Assembly: GCA_030490835.1 (NCBI GenBank)
Contig: CM059971.1
Location: 43,200,012 to 43,264,011, forward strand
Direction of reading: 5' to 3'
Length of the DNA: 64,000 nt
From: Annona cherimola
Taxonomy: Eukaryota; Streptophyta; Magnoliopsida; Magnoliales; Annonaceae
Below, piece by piece: positions 33,701 to 44,922 of this stretch. A program made the position numbers and the translations under genes. The notes beneath the pieces are model-generated. The model did not search any database and was not told where the DNA came from. It saw only the letters and a list, made by a program, of their open reading frames with translations. How positions within the stretch are numbered: the first letter of the stretch is position 1; each line of letters opens with the position of its first letter.

Positions 33701-36700
33701 TGTGAAACCCCAACCTCAGGAGGATTTAATGTGTGCATTGAACATGTACATGTGACTTATATATGATTAAATGGAATTTTTGGATGATTTTAGAATTTTA
33801 TGATATTTTGAATTAGGGTTTCCATTGGAAATGGTGATAAAAAATTTAATCGCCAGAGCCCAAAGTGAGTCGGTATGACCCGAGGGGCTTAATGAGGATT
33901 TAAAGGTGACAAGGTGTCATGAATAATCATGTTAATAATCATGATTTAATTTATGGAGATTAAAGCGTAATTTTGGAATTAAGGTGAAAAATGATAGAAA
34001 AATTCATAACTTCACGCCTATAAGGCGGATTTCGATGAAATTTGAAAGGTAAACTCACGACGGTGGGCCCAATCTTATGAATGGATTGGATTAAGGAAAT
34101 AATGATGGGATTAGGGTGATAATTAATTATTTTTATTACCAAATCCAAAAGATAAATTCAAGTGGTCATAACTTGACGTAGAAACGTTAGATTGAGATGA
34201 AATTTGAAACGATGGAATAAAGTTATGAAATCTATGAGATGAATGGAATGAATTGAGCTAATTATGATGGGAAATTGATTTCTTGGAGAGCAAGTAACAA
34301 GTTTCTTAAGAGATAAGTAAAGAAGGGCAATTGTGGACAAGTGGATGGTTGTGATTAAAGCAGATTTTTTTATTTTTGTAAATGATAAAATCAGATTTTA
34401 CTTGGCTGTAAATGTACCACCACATATGGCAGATAAGGGAGCATTTAAGGAGTGTGGAATTGCAGCACCAAGTGGGCCCCACAGCTGAAAAATCTAGCAC
34501 CTATGTAAGGCCATGCACGTTCACATAGAAGGGACTTTGGAAATTATTCTAAGTGCTGAAATCCCATCTCCCCAAGGCAGCAGCTCACGTCCCAGCTCTA
34601 GGACACCAAGGAGGAAGAAAATAGAAGAAAAAAAGAAGGGGAAAAAGAGGGATTATCAATTAATCAAGTAAGTATATAGTTATTTTGATTTTATGCCTCA
34701 AATCTAAAAGTTATATGATGTTGTAAACTAAAATATGAAAGGAATAGTAAATGGATGAATTTTAGCATTAAAATGTTTGGGAAGAATCATTATGGCGTGA
34801 TTAATAAACTACCCAAGTTTCAGCTCAAAAGAGTTAGTAATTTGTAAATTACAAATCGGAGAAGATTGACCCAAACAGGGTAAAACGGGTGACGGGATCA
34901 GCTGTAGCAAAGAATTTTTAATAATTTTCATACAAGCAATTTTGGGATAAAAAGTTTACAGGATACGTAATACATAATTATAATCATAAAAAAAATTAAA
35001 AATTAGGTTTTTTAGTGTATAAATATACCCCATAATTAACGTCATTCAGGCTGTCTGAATATGGATTCTGCTGTCCAGCAAGTTAAAAATACAAAAATAA
35101 ATATAAATTCTTAATTATTTGTGCTGAAAATATTTATTTTGGTTAACTAATATAGTTATTAAGGTATTTTAGAAATTTCAGATCAAAAATACTTGATTTG
35201 ATATTAATTCAAGATTTTGATATTTCAGTACACTTGATTTCAGCATATGTGGATAGTTGGAGAAAAAAATCAAAAAGAAATATGAAACCTATGTAGAAAT
35301 GATCCAAATTCATATATATGTTAATAACCTAAATTTGGGTTAGGAAAAGTTGTATTATTTTCTGAAAATTCGGATTTATAAATCGGTTTAGGGTTATGTG
35401 TCAAGAGACACGTTAAATGGGTAAAAAGTGGGTTCCAAAGTTACTGTTTTGGAAACCTATGATTAGTGGATTTAAATTCTATAAAAATACCCTAAGTAAA
35501 GTTATAATTAAGGATAATTATCATGCTAAAATTTGGATTAAATTTCTGACTTGGGAAATTTTATGAAAGGCCTCATATATGTGTTGCCAAATGAGCATAT
35601 GTGAAAGGATAGACATGCATGAGTGGTAAATGACCTATATAATTTAGTTTTGTGCAAAAATACATGAAAATATGATAAATTTTGTGAATATATTTCTGTT
35701 TAGAATTTCATGATGTTAATCTCAAATTTTGGCATTAATTAATGAGGCATAAGGCAACGACGTGTGCTTAAAATGAGCACCGATGTGTGAATTTTGGAAA
35801 AGGAGTGAAAAATGGCTAAAGGAAGGTAATGATCCATTAAATAATAATTATTGGATGATTATTATGTGATTGAATGATTACCCTATTTAGCGGACTAAAC
35901 GTGATGTGTAATAGCCCATGTAGTGCACAAGTATGTTCTATACGAGTATAACGACTTGAGAAGTCGAAGGAATTATGTATGTTAATGCAAATGGGTTGGA
36001 AAATTGAGTTAAATGCAAGCAAAAAAAATATATGAATGTTATATCATTCTTATATGTATAGGCAAAGGCAAAGGGATAAGCGAAATGGGAAGCTAAGCAA
36101 GCAAGGTAAGCAAGCAGCTTTCTAGATGATTTTGGTTTTCATTACAAGGTATTTAAGGATGGTCATTCCTTGTTTATATGCGTATTGAAATGCTTATTTC
36201 TATTGAAATAAATGATTGCATATAAAGAGGGATGGTGCAAAGAATTCTCTACATGAGAATGACAAATTCCATGTGTAAGAGGGTATATAATGCCGGGGTG
36301 ACTAAAAGTCATGCATGGAATGGAAATCAAGTAGGCTAGTCGAGGTAGTAAGTGGACAAGGAGTCCCCCTTGATGTTGCCAAGTCGGTAGGTCCGGCGCC
36401 AAGGATGGAAAGGATCATGTTATGAAAGAGGGTTCCCCGTGCTAGCGTACCGTCACATGAAGGATAATGTCATCAATGGAAATGATGAATTTGCACATCC
36501 AATGTTTATGAAGTATTTATGAAAAGTGTTTGAATGATTTATGAAAAAAGTTTCTGCTCCACAGGTAGTTGATCACTTGCTAAGTGTCTCTACTGAATGG
36601 AGAGAAATGTTTTTAAAGAATGTTGCTTTCAAAATGAATTGCATGAAAACCCTAAGCTTGCTTATTGAGTTGAATTTCAACTCACGTTTTATTTTCCAAA

Positions 36701-37138
36701 CCCATAGACAGGGGAAAGGAAGTAGGCAAGGAGCACAGGTGGAGATTCAAGGATGAATGAATTTCCATGAGTACCTATATATGAACTTATGAATGTTAAC
36801 AATTAAATTGTTATTCAATGTCGTAGAAGGATTATGTTATGTTTTATGCCTATGGATTGGCGAAAATTTTTTATGGGTAAATGCTAAGGCATGAAATATC
36901 ATGATATGGTTAAGTATGAAGATTATGAGATGATATGTGTAACTCTCAAATGATATAATGGCCTAAAATGACATTTGATGGAAATAGAATGTATAAATGA
37001 TAAAAAATCCTAAGGAGTTAGAATTAACTGGATAAATATCCGTTAAAATCCGCCATGTGACAGGGCAACAATCCTGATCATATTTACCAGTCGAACGATC
37101 TTGAGGTAAGGTTGTGACGCTCGGGCTGGGGCGCCACA
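33701..37138 (+). mobile_element. Solo LTR, chromovirus-like, 3438 bp
   Basis: It starts TGTGAAACCCC and ends GGGGCGCCACA. Flanks are CCGAT (33696-33700) and CCAAT (37139-37143), a 5-bp duplication with one G-to-A change. The Athila LTR runs on after it. The termini and the end block (AGGGCAACAATCCTGA ... CGCCACA) resemble the Tekay-type LTRs at 45910 and 53403. Internally it also shares sequence with the solo LTR at 37994-42798 in reverse orientation (for example around 35040 and 41340). No PBS, coding region or second LTR is present, so it is a recombination relic. Short open frames in it show no recognisable protein. Confidence 0.87.
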
Positions 37139-37143
37139 CCAAT

Positions 37144-37993
37144 CACGTGATCAAGTAGCAACAAATTAACTTGCAGTGGGCCCTACCAAAAAATCAACGT
37201 CCACCATCTGATCACCATCAGCAAGTCACGAGAGTGAGCAGCATTTACGTAAATGAGCACATATGGACCCCACATGAAAGGCTATAAAAAAGAGAATTTG
37301 CCAGACAGCAGAGGGGGAGCATTCCAAGAGTAGATTTTATTTTACACATGAGAATATTCTAAGAAGGGAGCAGATAGAAAATTCACACAGAGGTCCGAAG
37401 CAGAGAAAATTCACGGGCAGAAATTTGGGAGAAAAAGAGAAAGAGCAAGGAGGTGAAAAGCACGAGAAAAAGGTAGACTGGCAAGTTGTGTGGAGCGGCC
37501 AACACACCATCGGGGCATCAAACCAATAAGCTTTTCTATCTTTTCCCTTTTAATTTTAATTGTCTTGTTTAAGATGGATTGTAATTTTAATTTTATTTCG
37601 GACTTAAACATGTTTGACTAAACCTTAAATCTAAGGTTTAGGACGTAGAATGCGTACAATCTAGTGTGGTATGGATTTTTAATTTATTTATGATGGATAT
37701 TGTTGTTAATTTAATATCTTATGAATTTTTATGCTTGCTTTGTACATGGGCCCGTACTTTGGCATAATTCCATATATCAGGTGATGGAACCGAGAGGTGG
37801 AAGCCTGATATACGATAATCAAGATATTAAACCTGAAAATCTAAGACCATGAGAATAGGCATGAAAACCTTGAGGAATTCCATAAACAAACCACAGAACT
37901 TAATAGACTCTAATTAACTTAATCCCATGAGAATAGGTGGTTAAGAAAATTAGGGTAAACCTTGTAGGTTTCGAGAGAAGGTGCAAGGATAAA
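37144..37993 (+). repeat. 3' LTR of Athila copy B, part 2
   Basis: Continuation of the LTR after the solo insertion. It contains the TATA box GCTATAAAAA (37281-37290). Downstream sequence from ~37420 is homologous to the array unit in reverse complement. It is interrupted at 37994 by the second solo LTR. Confidence 0.82.
37281..37290 (+). promoter_or_regulatory. Athila LTR TATA box
   Basis: GCTATAAAAA in the LTR, with purine-rich downstream sequence. It corresponds in position to the TATA motif of the array units, supporting transcription start a few tens of bases downstream. Confidence 0.5.
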
Positions 37994-38539
37994 TGTGGTG
38001 CCCCAAATCGAGACGTTACTTCCTTACCTCAAGATCTTAATGATTGGTAAATATGAATCAGGATTGTTGCCCTAATCACGCGGCGGGATTTTAATTGGAT
38101 CTCGTTCAAAAAAAGTTTTGTTTATTCATTCATCATCATTTCATTTATAACATAAACAATGGTACACTTGTACATATCCTTTATAACTTCTCAACATGTA
38201 CTTATACATTAAAGGTCCTCTTGACCTAATCATGACATTTCCATTGCTTACATACATATGTTCAATCATTAGTTCACCTAGAACTCAGAACTTTAAACAA
38301 GTCATGAATATATCAATATACCTGAAAACTTCCATTCATAGCATTCTACTCAACATGGCTAATCCTTTTAGCCCACATGGTACTATCTCGTACCCTTTCT
38401 CCATTTCTTAAGTCCTCGGCCCCTTGAGTTTCCTAGTACCTGTCTGAGGTTTGGAAAACAAAACGTGAGTGATAACTCAGTAAGCAAGCATTTTGGGGCA
38501 AGACTTTCCTTGAAAATCTTTTCCAAAAATATTTTTCTC

Positions 38540-39090
38540 ATAAATCATTTTGGCCAGGGGACATTGTATGTTCCAAAACATCTTGACATAAACCATATTT
38601 GACAATGGACATTCTCATGTCCACAAAAAGACATTTTTCCACATAAACCATTTTGACACTAGACGTTCATAGGTCCTAAAACATTTTTCCACGTAAACCT
38701 TGTTGGAAACGAACATTTATACATCCTAAAACATTTTTCACATAAACACTTTGGTAATGGACATTTTTATGTCCAAAATACATTTTACGTAAGCTTTTTG
38801 GCATTGGACACTCATATGTCCACAAAAACTTTTATCTCTTAGACTCTTTTAGATACAGACATTTTTATGTCCACATATGTTCCAACATAAATTCCTTTAG
38901 GAAATGGACATTCTCATGTCCAACCATTTTTCTCACATAAACCTTTTGGAAATGGATATTCTTATGTCCAAAACATTTTCTAACATAAATCCCTTTAGGA
39001 AATGGACATTCTCATGTCCGACCATTTTTCTCACATAAACCTTTTGGAAATGGACATTCTTATGTCCAAAATATTTTCCAATATAAACCC
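38540..39090. repeat. Degenerate ~60-bp minisatellite inside solo LTR
   Basis: About eight to nine divergent copies of a module containing GACATTCTCATGTCC followed by CATTTTTCCACATAAACC-like sequence. It is absent at the matching place in the shorter related LTR. Confidence 0.6.
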
Positions 39091-41834
39091 TTTTTCATGA
39101 TCCCCATCTTAGGGCTTGTTTATAGCAAACAAGTCATAAATCCTTTTCATGAAAACTTTTGCATAAAAACCATTTTTTATTCTTAATATTTACACATTTT
39201 GTGTAAAACACCCTGCTTTGAGGGTAACTTATGCATAATGGCTCATAAAAATCCAATTTAGGATAATTTTTCATATAAATGCTTTTATATCCCAGTCTTT
39301 GGGCTTTTGAAAAGCAAAACATAAGCAAACACATTTCTCCCCATCCAGTAGTGACACTTAGCAAGTGATCATGCTACTTTTTGGAAGAGAATCCTTAACA
39401 GCACGCTAGCCAGGTGGCTGTTTATTTATCTTGCTCCCATCTTCGGAAGGGCGCCGTTGGCACTCCTGCCATCTCTTAGCGACTTGGCCTTATGTAGAGT
39501 GGACCCCGGTCATCCCAACCGTGTTCTACAACCTGCCTGTTACTTGTACTAGTGCACCATAATTATTATGACGGACCACAGCCTGTTTGGTTTGAAGAAC
39601 CACAGACCGCAGCCCATGTCCTTTTAAACCGGGACCACAGACCTCTGTTTGCATCCATAACACACACAAAAATCTTAGACCGAAGTCTATATCTCAAAAA
39701 AATTATTTTCAAAAATACATCACAGACCGCAGTCCGTGTCAACTTGTAAGTGAGCGCACCCACTTTAACAAGTTGTTATTTGAAATCTAATTTTAGGATA
39801 ACCTTCCTTAAATTCTGTTAGAAATATTTTGAGTAAAATATTTTGATAAATATTTGAAATGTTTGAGAAACAACACACCTTAAAACTTTTTTTAATAAAA
39901 CAACATAGGAGGTTGGTCATTCTTAAATCCCTTTCAACACATCTGTATAAACATTTTTCAAGATATTTTCAACATAGATTTCCTTATCGAAAGGAAATCA
40001 AAACTTTTCGAATATCATTTCAAAGCATATGAACTATGTCCAAATCATCATTTATTATCTAATTATCATGACCTAGCAAAAAAAATCTTTTTCATGAATC
40101 AAATCCTCTTTTTCCTTTTTTTTAACAAAACATAATTATTTATCATAAAACATCATAAAAGAAATTCAAAACTTATTTACGTTTGTTGCTTTGTGAAAAA
40201 GGGCAAAATTTCCTTTTTCTTATAAAATATTTTTGAAACAACATCATAAAGAATTTCATTGCTTAAAGGCAAATTCTTTTAAAAAAAATCGACATAAAAC
40301 GTGAAATCCTTTGAAAACGTTATTTTGGAGAATTTGCTTACTCATAAGCAAAATTCTCGATTCCATTAACATAAAGCATTGCCAATCTTTGGCAACACTG
40401 ATGATAAAATTCTTATATTAAAACATATTGCTTGCTTCCCATGAAGCAAACCTTGAGGCTTTTCCTTAAAGTCATTCTTTTTTCAAAACTTACGACCTTT
40501 CATTAAAGCCGTCATTTTCCAAAACTTGTGGCTTTTCATTGAAGCCATCATTTTCAAAACTTGTGCTTGCCCATTCGTTTAAACATAATCATAAACAATT
40601 AAATCACACATCATCACATAGAAAGAAAACATCATTTTAGAAAATTTGCTTACTTACCTGAGATCGCTATAATCCCTTTCCTTCCTTTCTTTTCCTTGCC
40701 TTTGCTTAAATAAATGAAAATAACATTTCATTTATTTGCATTGTCTTCAAATATTTATATTCCTTAGGTTTTCCAACCTACATAAGTTTATCTAATTTAA
40801 CCCACTTGTCCTTCAAGTCGAGTGTTCATACTTATCTCTTCATATACGTCCATTTTTCAACACATACTTATGTGTTTCTTAAAAATTTTCAAAACAGAAA
40901 CTTTTCTAATTATAGCATGATTAAAACCATTAATTACCACTGTACTTAGGGTATTTTTATGGAATTTAAATCCACTAATTATAGGTTTCCAAAATAGCAA
41001 CTTTTGAACCCATTTTTCACCCGTTTAACGTGTCTTTTGACACATAACCCTAAGCAGATTTATAAATCCGAATTTTCAGCAAATAATTCCACTTTTCTTA
41101 ATCCAAATTTAGGGTATTAACATATATATCAATTTTTATCATTTCTACATAGGTTTTTCTCCAACTATCCGCATATGCTGAAATCAGGCGTACTGAAATC
41201 TCAAAATCTTGAATTAATATCAAATCAAGAAATGTTGATCTGAAAATTATACCATACCTTAATAACTACATAAATTAACCAAAATAAATATTTCCAGCAT
41301 GAAATATTTAATATTTATATTTATTTTGTTATTTTTACCTTGCTGGACAGCAGAATCCATTTTCAGACAGCCTGAATCATGTTAATTATGGGGTATATTT
41401 ATACCTATCAAAACCTAATTTTTATTTTATTTGTGTCATCATCCATATGTCATATATATCCTGTAAAATATTCAGAACAAAATTCCTTGTATAACAATTA
41501 TTAAAAATCCTTTGGTGCAGCTGATCCTGCCACCCGTGCAACCCTATTCAGGTTGATTTTCCTAGTTTTTTAATTTGCTACTGGATTATCCTTTTTAGCG
41601 GAAAATTGGGAAGTTCCTTAATAATTCCATCATGATTCTTTCAAAAACATTTCATGCTAAAATTCATCCATTTACTATTCCGTTCATATTTTAGTTTATA
41701 ACATCATATAACTTCCAGATTTGAGGCATAAAATCAAGATTAACATATACTTACTTGATTAATTGATAATTCCTACATTGAGCACTTGAAATTTCCTTCT
41801 TTTCCTGTCCTCCTTGATGGGTTTGACGTGCCCT

Positions 41835-42065
41835 AGCTGCTTTCCTTGGAGAAAATTTACATTTTTCTCTCATTTTTCCTCTCTTCTCTCTCCTTCTTTC
41901 TCCTTCTCTCTCTTTCTCTCTACTTCTCTCTCTCCTTCTCTCTCTCTAGCTGCTTCCCTTGGAGAAAATTTTTATTTTTCTCTTATTTTTCCTCTCTTCT
42001 CTCTCCTTCTTTCTCCTTCTCTCTCTTTCTCTCTACTTCTCTCTCTCCTTCTCTCTCTCCTTCTC
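41835..42065. repeat. Duplicated 113-bp CT-rich block
   Basis: Two copies start with AGCTGCTT at 41835 and 41948. Each consists of TTGGAGAAAATTT followed by a long CT-rich microsatellite. Long serine/leucine-rich open frames here come from low complexity and are not genes. Confidence 0.8.
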
Positions 42066-42803
42066 CCCCCATTGCTGGAACGTGCATCAGCCCCTTACTT
42101 TCTTTTTTTCTTTTTATAAGCTACTTTTCTTAGTGCCCAAGTAACCCCATAGGCATTTTAGTTGCTCTCCAAGAAACCAACTTCCATAGCCACTTAGCTC
42201 TTAAGCAACTTGTTACTTGCTCTCCAAGAAACCAACTTCCCATGATAATTAGCTTAATCCATTCCATTCATCTCATAGATTTCATAATTTTATTCCATCA
42301 TTTCAAATTTCATCTCAATCCGACATTTCTACGTTAAGTTATGACCACTTGAATTTATCTTTTGGATTTGGGATAAAAATAATTAATTATCATCCTAATC
42401 CCATCATGATTCCCTTAATCCAATCTATTCAAAATATTGAGCCCACCGTCGTGAGCTTACCTTTCCAATTTCATCGAAATCCACCTTGTAGGCGTCGAGT
42501 TATGAATTTTTCATCAATTTTCACCTTAATTCCATAATTACACTTTAATCTCCATAAATTAAATCATGGTAATTAACATGATTATTCATGATATATTGTC
42601 ACCATTAAATCCTCATTAAGCCCCTCGGGTCGTACCGACTCACTTTGGGCTCCGGCGATTAAATTTTTAATCACCATTCTTAATTAAACCCTAATTGCAA
42701 AATATCATTAAATCATAAAATCATCCATAAATCATTCAAAATTCATTTAAATAACACTTGTGTCATTTTTGAAGGCCTACTTAGGTCTGGGTATCACAAT
42801 AAA

Positions 42804-43125
42804 TTAGGGTTTGTTCTCCTTTAACAAACAATATCAAAATTAAATAATTATACTACGCATGTGAAATCGTAGACCCTAGGTACTTGATTCTCATTTTCTC
42901 TACTCATTTTAATTTGCAATTTACTCTTCCCATTTTGTTTATTTCCTTTCCCTTTTATTTACTGTATTTTATCCCCACTTTTCTATTTTATTTGCTATAT
43001 TCTCCTCATATCTGACACGAAAGCGTTTAAAAGCAAAAAAAAATTTATAGTCCCGAATTCTCTGTGGATCGATAATTTATATACTACAATCTACGACCCG
43101 TGCACTTGCGGTGAGATTGTGAACA
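42804..43125 (+). repeat. 3' LTR of Athila copy B, part 3 (U5 end)
   Basis: The last part of the LTR. It parallels 28134-28467 and ends ATTGTGAACA. A seven-base spacer, agtattt, then leads to PBS-like sequence, just as in copies at 28467 and 60199. Confidence 0.85.
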
Positions 43126-43132
43126 AGTATTT

Positions 43133-43198
43133 TGGCGTCGTTGCCAGGGAACGAACCCGGGTCACCCGCGTGACAGGCGGGAATACTCACCACTATAC
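43133..43198 (-). tRNA. Partial tRNA-Asp(GTC)-like sequence fused to LTR via the PBS
   Basis: The reverse complement matches plant tRNA-Asp from about nucleotide 10 (GTATAGTGG) to the 3' CCA, 66 nt in all, including the anticodon loop CTGTCAC (anticodon GTC). Bases 43133-43150 are the 18-nt PBS (TGGCGTCGTTGCCAGGGA). The match goes on for 48 nt past it, which neither other Athila PBS in this window does. The first nine tRNA nucleotides are missing. The T-loop reads TTCGTTC instead of TTCGATC, so the B box is damaged. It carries a genomic CCA and lies in an LTR context. It is therefore a reverse-transcribed primer copy rather than a working tRNA gene. The comparison tRNA sequence is from memory. 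Confidence 0.85.
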
Positions 43199-43203
43199 GT
43201 ATT

Positions 43204-43216
43204 CACCCCCACACTT
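43204..43216 (-). other. Polypurine tract of Athila copy C
   Basis: The minus strand reads AAGTGTGGGGGTG, preceded by GAGGACA as in copy B (32047 onward). In a normal element the LTR start would follow directly. Here tRNA-Asp sequence follows within about six bases. Confidence 0.7.
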
Positions 43217-43628
43217 GAAATTTACATTGTCCTCAATGAAAATCATGTCATCAAACTAAAGGGAGTAATTGTAAAAATGTGAGATGTTAACTTCCCTGTT
43301 TTTGCGAGTTGAACTGAAATTTCATCCCATGGTACTTCCTTCCAAGTAGGTTCTGAAAATAACCAATAAAGCTTAAAATTAAAAAGTATCAAAATTCTTA
43401 AAGAAACTAAAAGAAAAAATAAAACTAAAACTTCCCTAAAAGAAAAAGGAAAAGTTCGGGTTGCCCCCCGAAAAGCGCTTAGTTTAAAGTCATCAGCTTG
43501 ACTGCAAATTTTCAATTGATTGGTGTGGTTTCGCAGAAGGAGCGGATGACTCCTATTGGAATGTGATCCCCTAAGAAGCAGGGTTTGAGGCGCTGCCCAT
43601 TGACTTTGAATGCTCTTGTCTTTTCACT
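43217..43628 (-). other. Athila 3' internal region downstream of integrase
   Basis: The part next to 43628 still encodes the integrase C-terminus after a TAG (FKVNGQRLKPCF-like, ~43570-43620). The rest, to the PPT, is AT-rich noncoding. No envelope-like ORF was found. Confidence 0.6.
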
Positions 43629-44585
43629 CTAGATTTCAACAGCTCCATGAGGAAACACTCGTAATACTTTGAATGGTCCTGACCACCTCGATTTCAGTTT
43701 TTCAGGAAATAATTTAAAACGAGAATTAAAAAGCAACACCAGGTCATTAGCTTTGATTATCTTCTGTCGAATGTGTTTATCATGCCAAAATTTTGTATTT
43801 TTCTTATACATCTTTGAATTTTCATAGGCATCGAGTTGAATCTCTTCGAGTTCATCAAGCTGTAGTAGGTGCCTTTCTCTTGCAGATTTCAGATCAAAGT
43901 TCAAAAATTTCATTGCCCAGTATGCTTTGTGATCCATCTCTACAGGCAAGTGGCATGATTTTCCATAAACTAGTCTGAAAGGTGTTGTTACGATCGGAGT
44001 CTTGAATGCAGTGAGGTATGCCCAAAGAGCATCATCGAGTTACCTTGACCAATGTCGCCGTGATTGAGATACCATCTTCTCGAGTATATGTTTAATCTCG
44101 AAGTTCGATATTTCAGCCTGACCACTTGTTTGTGGGTGGTATAAGGTGGTGATTTTATGTGTGACCCCATATTTCTTGAGCAGTTGCTCCATTTGCTTGT
44201 TACAAAAGTGACTTCCTCCGTCACTTATGATTGCTCGTGGTACACCAAATCTGGTAAAAATATTGCATTTTAAGAATTTGGAGACCACCCGTGAGTCATT
44301 TGTTGGAGAAGCGATCGCCTCCACCCATCTAGTTACGTAATCAACCGACAGAAGTATGTACTGGTTGTTAAATGAGGACGGGAAAGGTCTCATGAAGTCC
44401 ATGCCCCAGACATCGAACGGTTCGACCTCAAGAATGCTTGTGAGTGGCATCTCGTTTCGCTTTGAAATGTTTTCTGTCCTTTGGCACCTGTCACAAGTTA
44501 GTGTAAAAGATCGAACATCTTTGAACAAAGTGGGCCAGAAGAAACCTGATTGTAGGACTTTTGCTGCAGTTTTGGTGGGACCCAT
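43629..44585 (-). pseudogene. Athila copy C integrase
   Basis: Ty3/gypsy integrase. From the right: an HHCC remnant ([11 protein letters not shown]), the catalytic core with [12 protein letters not shown] (first Asp), [13 protein letters not shown] (second Asp) and [10 protein letters not shown] (Glu). An in-frame TAA at 44040-44042 interrupts it. The same frame then continues through [36 protein letters not shown] and [19 protein letters not shown], ending at TAG 43629-43631. Integrase would insert cDNA into the genome with a 5-bp stagger. This copy is broken. RT and RNaseH lie upstream in the polyprotein order, which is diagnostic for Ty3/gypsy. Confidence 0.88.
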
Positions 44586-44922
44586 GTGTCCACCATATGG
44601 TGAAGAATGATAGTGATAGAGAATGCTTTGGATTTCCTTATTTGGTACACATCAGCAAATCAAACCGTCACCGCATCTCTTGTAATGGTATGGGTCCTCC
44701 CATATGTATTATTTCACGTCTGTCATGAATCTCTTTTTCTGTTGATAGCTGAAATTGGATGGAATTTCTTTACAGACCAAGTAATTAACAATGTTTAAGA
44801 TCAAGTAGGGATTCATGTGGAAATTCTTCGTTAATTTGTTCATTTTTAGTTAGATGAATCTTCTCAGTTGATGGTAGTCTCGACAGATGATCAACTACCA
44901 CATTCTCTGTGCCCTTCTTATC
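44586..44922 (-). pseudogene. Athila copy C RNaseH end to integrase linker
   Basis: Degenerate coding sequence between the RNaseH stop (TGA 44923-44925) and the integrase core. Parts of the RNaseH C-terminus and of the integrase zinc-binding region can be recognised in mixed frames. No separate gene lies here. Confidence 0.6.

Larger units (their letters stand above)
37994..42798 (-). mobile_element. Solo LTR, chromovirus-like, 4805 bp
   Basis: On the plus strand it starts TGTGGTGCCCC and ends GGGTATCACA, so the LTR sense is minus. A perfect 5-bp duplication ATAAA lies at 37989-37993 and 42799-42803. The empty-site sequence in the copy B 5' LTR near 28125 confirms the exact insertion point. 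It is homologous to the solo LTR at 33701-37138 but longer, because of minisatellite-like stretches at about 38540-39090, 39570-39740 and 40440-40560 and a CT-rich duplication at 41835-42065. No coding region is recognised. The length is unusual for a single LTR. Confidence 0.88.
27736..43125 (+). mobile_element. Athila-type Ty3/gypsy element, copy B, internally deleted
   Basis: A plus-strand element made of a truncated 5' LTR (27736-28467), PBS, gag, protease, a short RT remnant, PPT (32066-32080) and a 3' LTR that starts TGATAATTG at 32081 and ends at 43125. Two solo LTRs sit in the 3' LTR. Without them the LTR would be about 2.8 kb. A PBS matching tRNA-Asp and the protease block CDLGASVSLIP with MGDPKPTS indicate the Athila lineage. 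RT from the fingers onward, RNaseH and integrase are deleted at about 31470. The 5' end is lost, so no target duplication can be tested. The right end is continued by tRNA-Asp sequence. Confidence 0.82.

Noticed and set aside
36541..36756. A short open frame in the solo LTR at 33701-37138
   Set aside because: It lies within noncoding LTR sequence with no homologous protein feature, and the related LTR in reverse orientation does not preserve it.
41814..42144. Serine/leucine/phenylalanine-rich open frames resembling membrane proteins
   Set aside because: They are translations of a duplicated CT-rich microsatellite inside a solo LTR, open in several frames at once.
43133..43198. A functional tRNA-Asp gene
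   Set aside because: The 5' nine nucleotides are missing and the T-loop/B box is altered. The 3' CCA is encoded. The sequence is joined to an LTR by the standard PBS spacer, so a primer copy fits better.
43217..43628. An envelope-like gene in Athila copy C
   Set aside because: Only about 0.4 kb lies between the integrase and the PPT, and it shows no open frame with a signal or membrane segment that could be an envelope protein.
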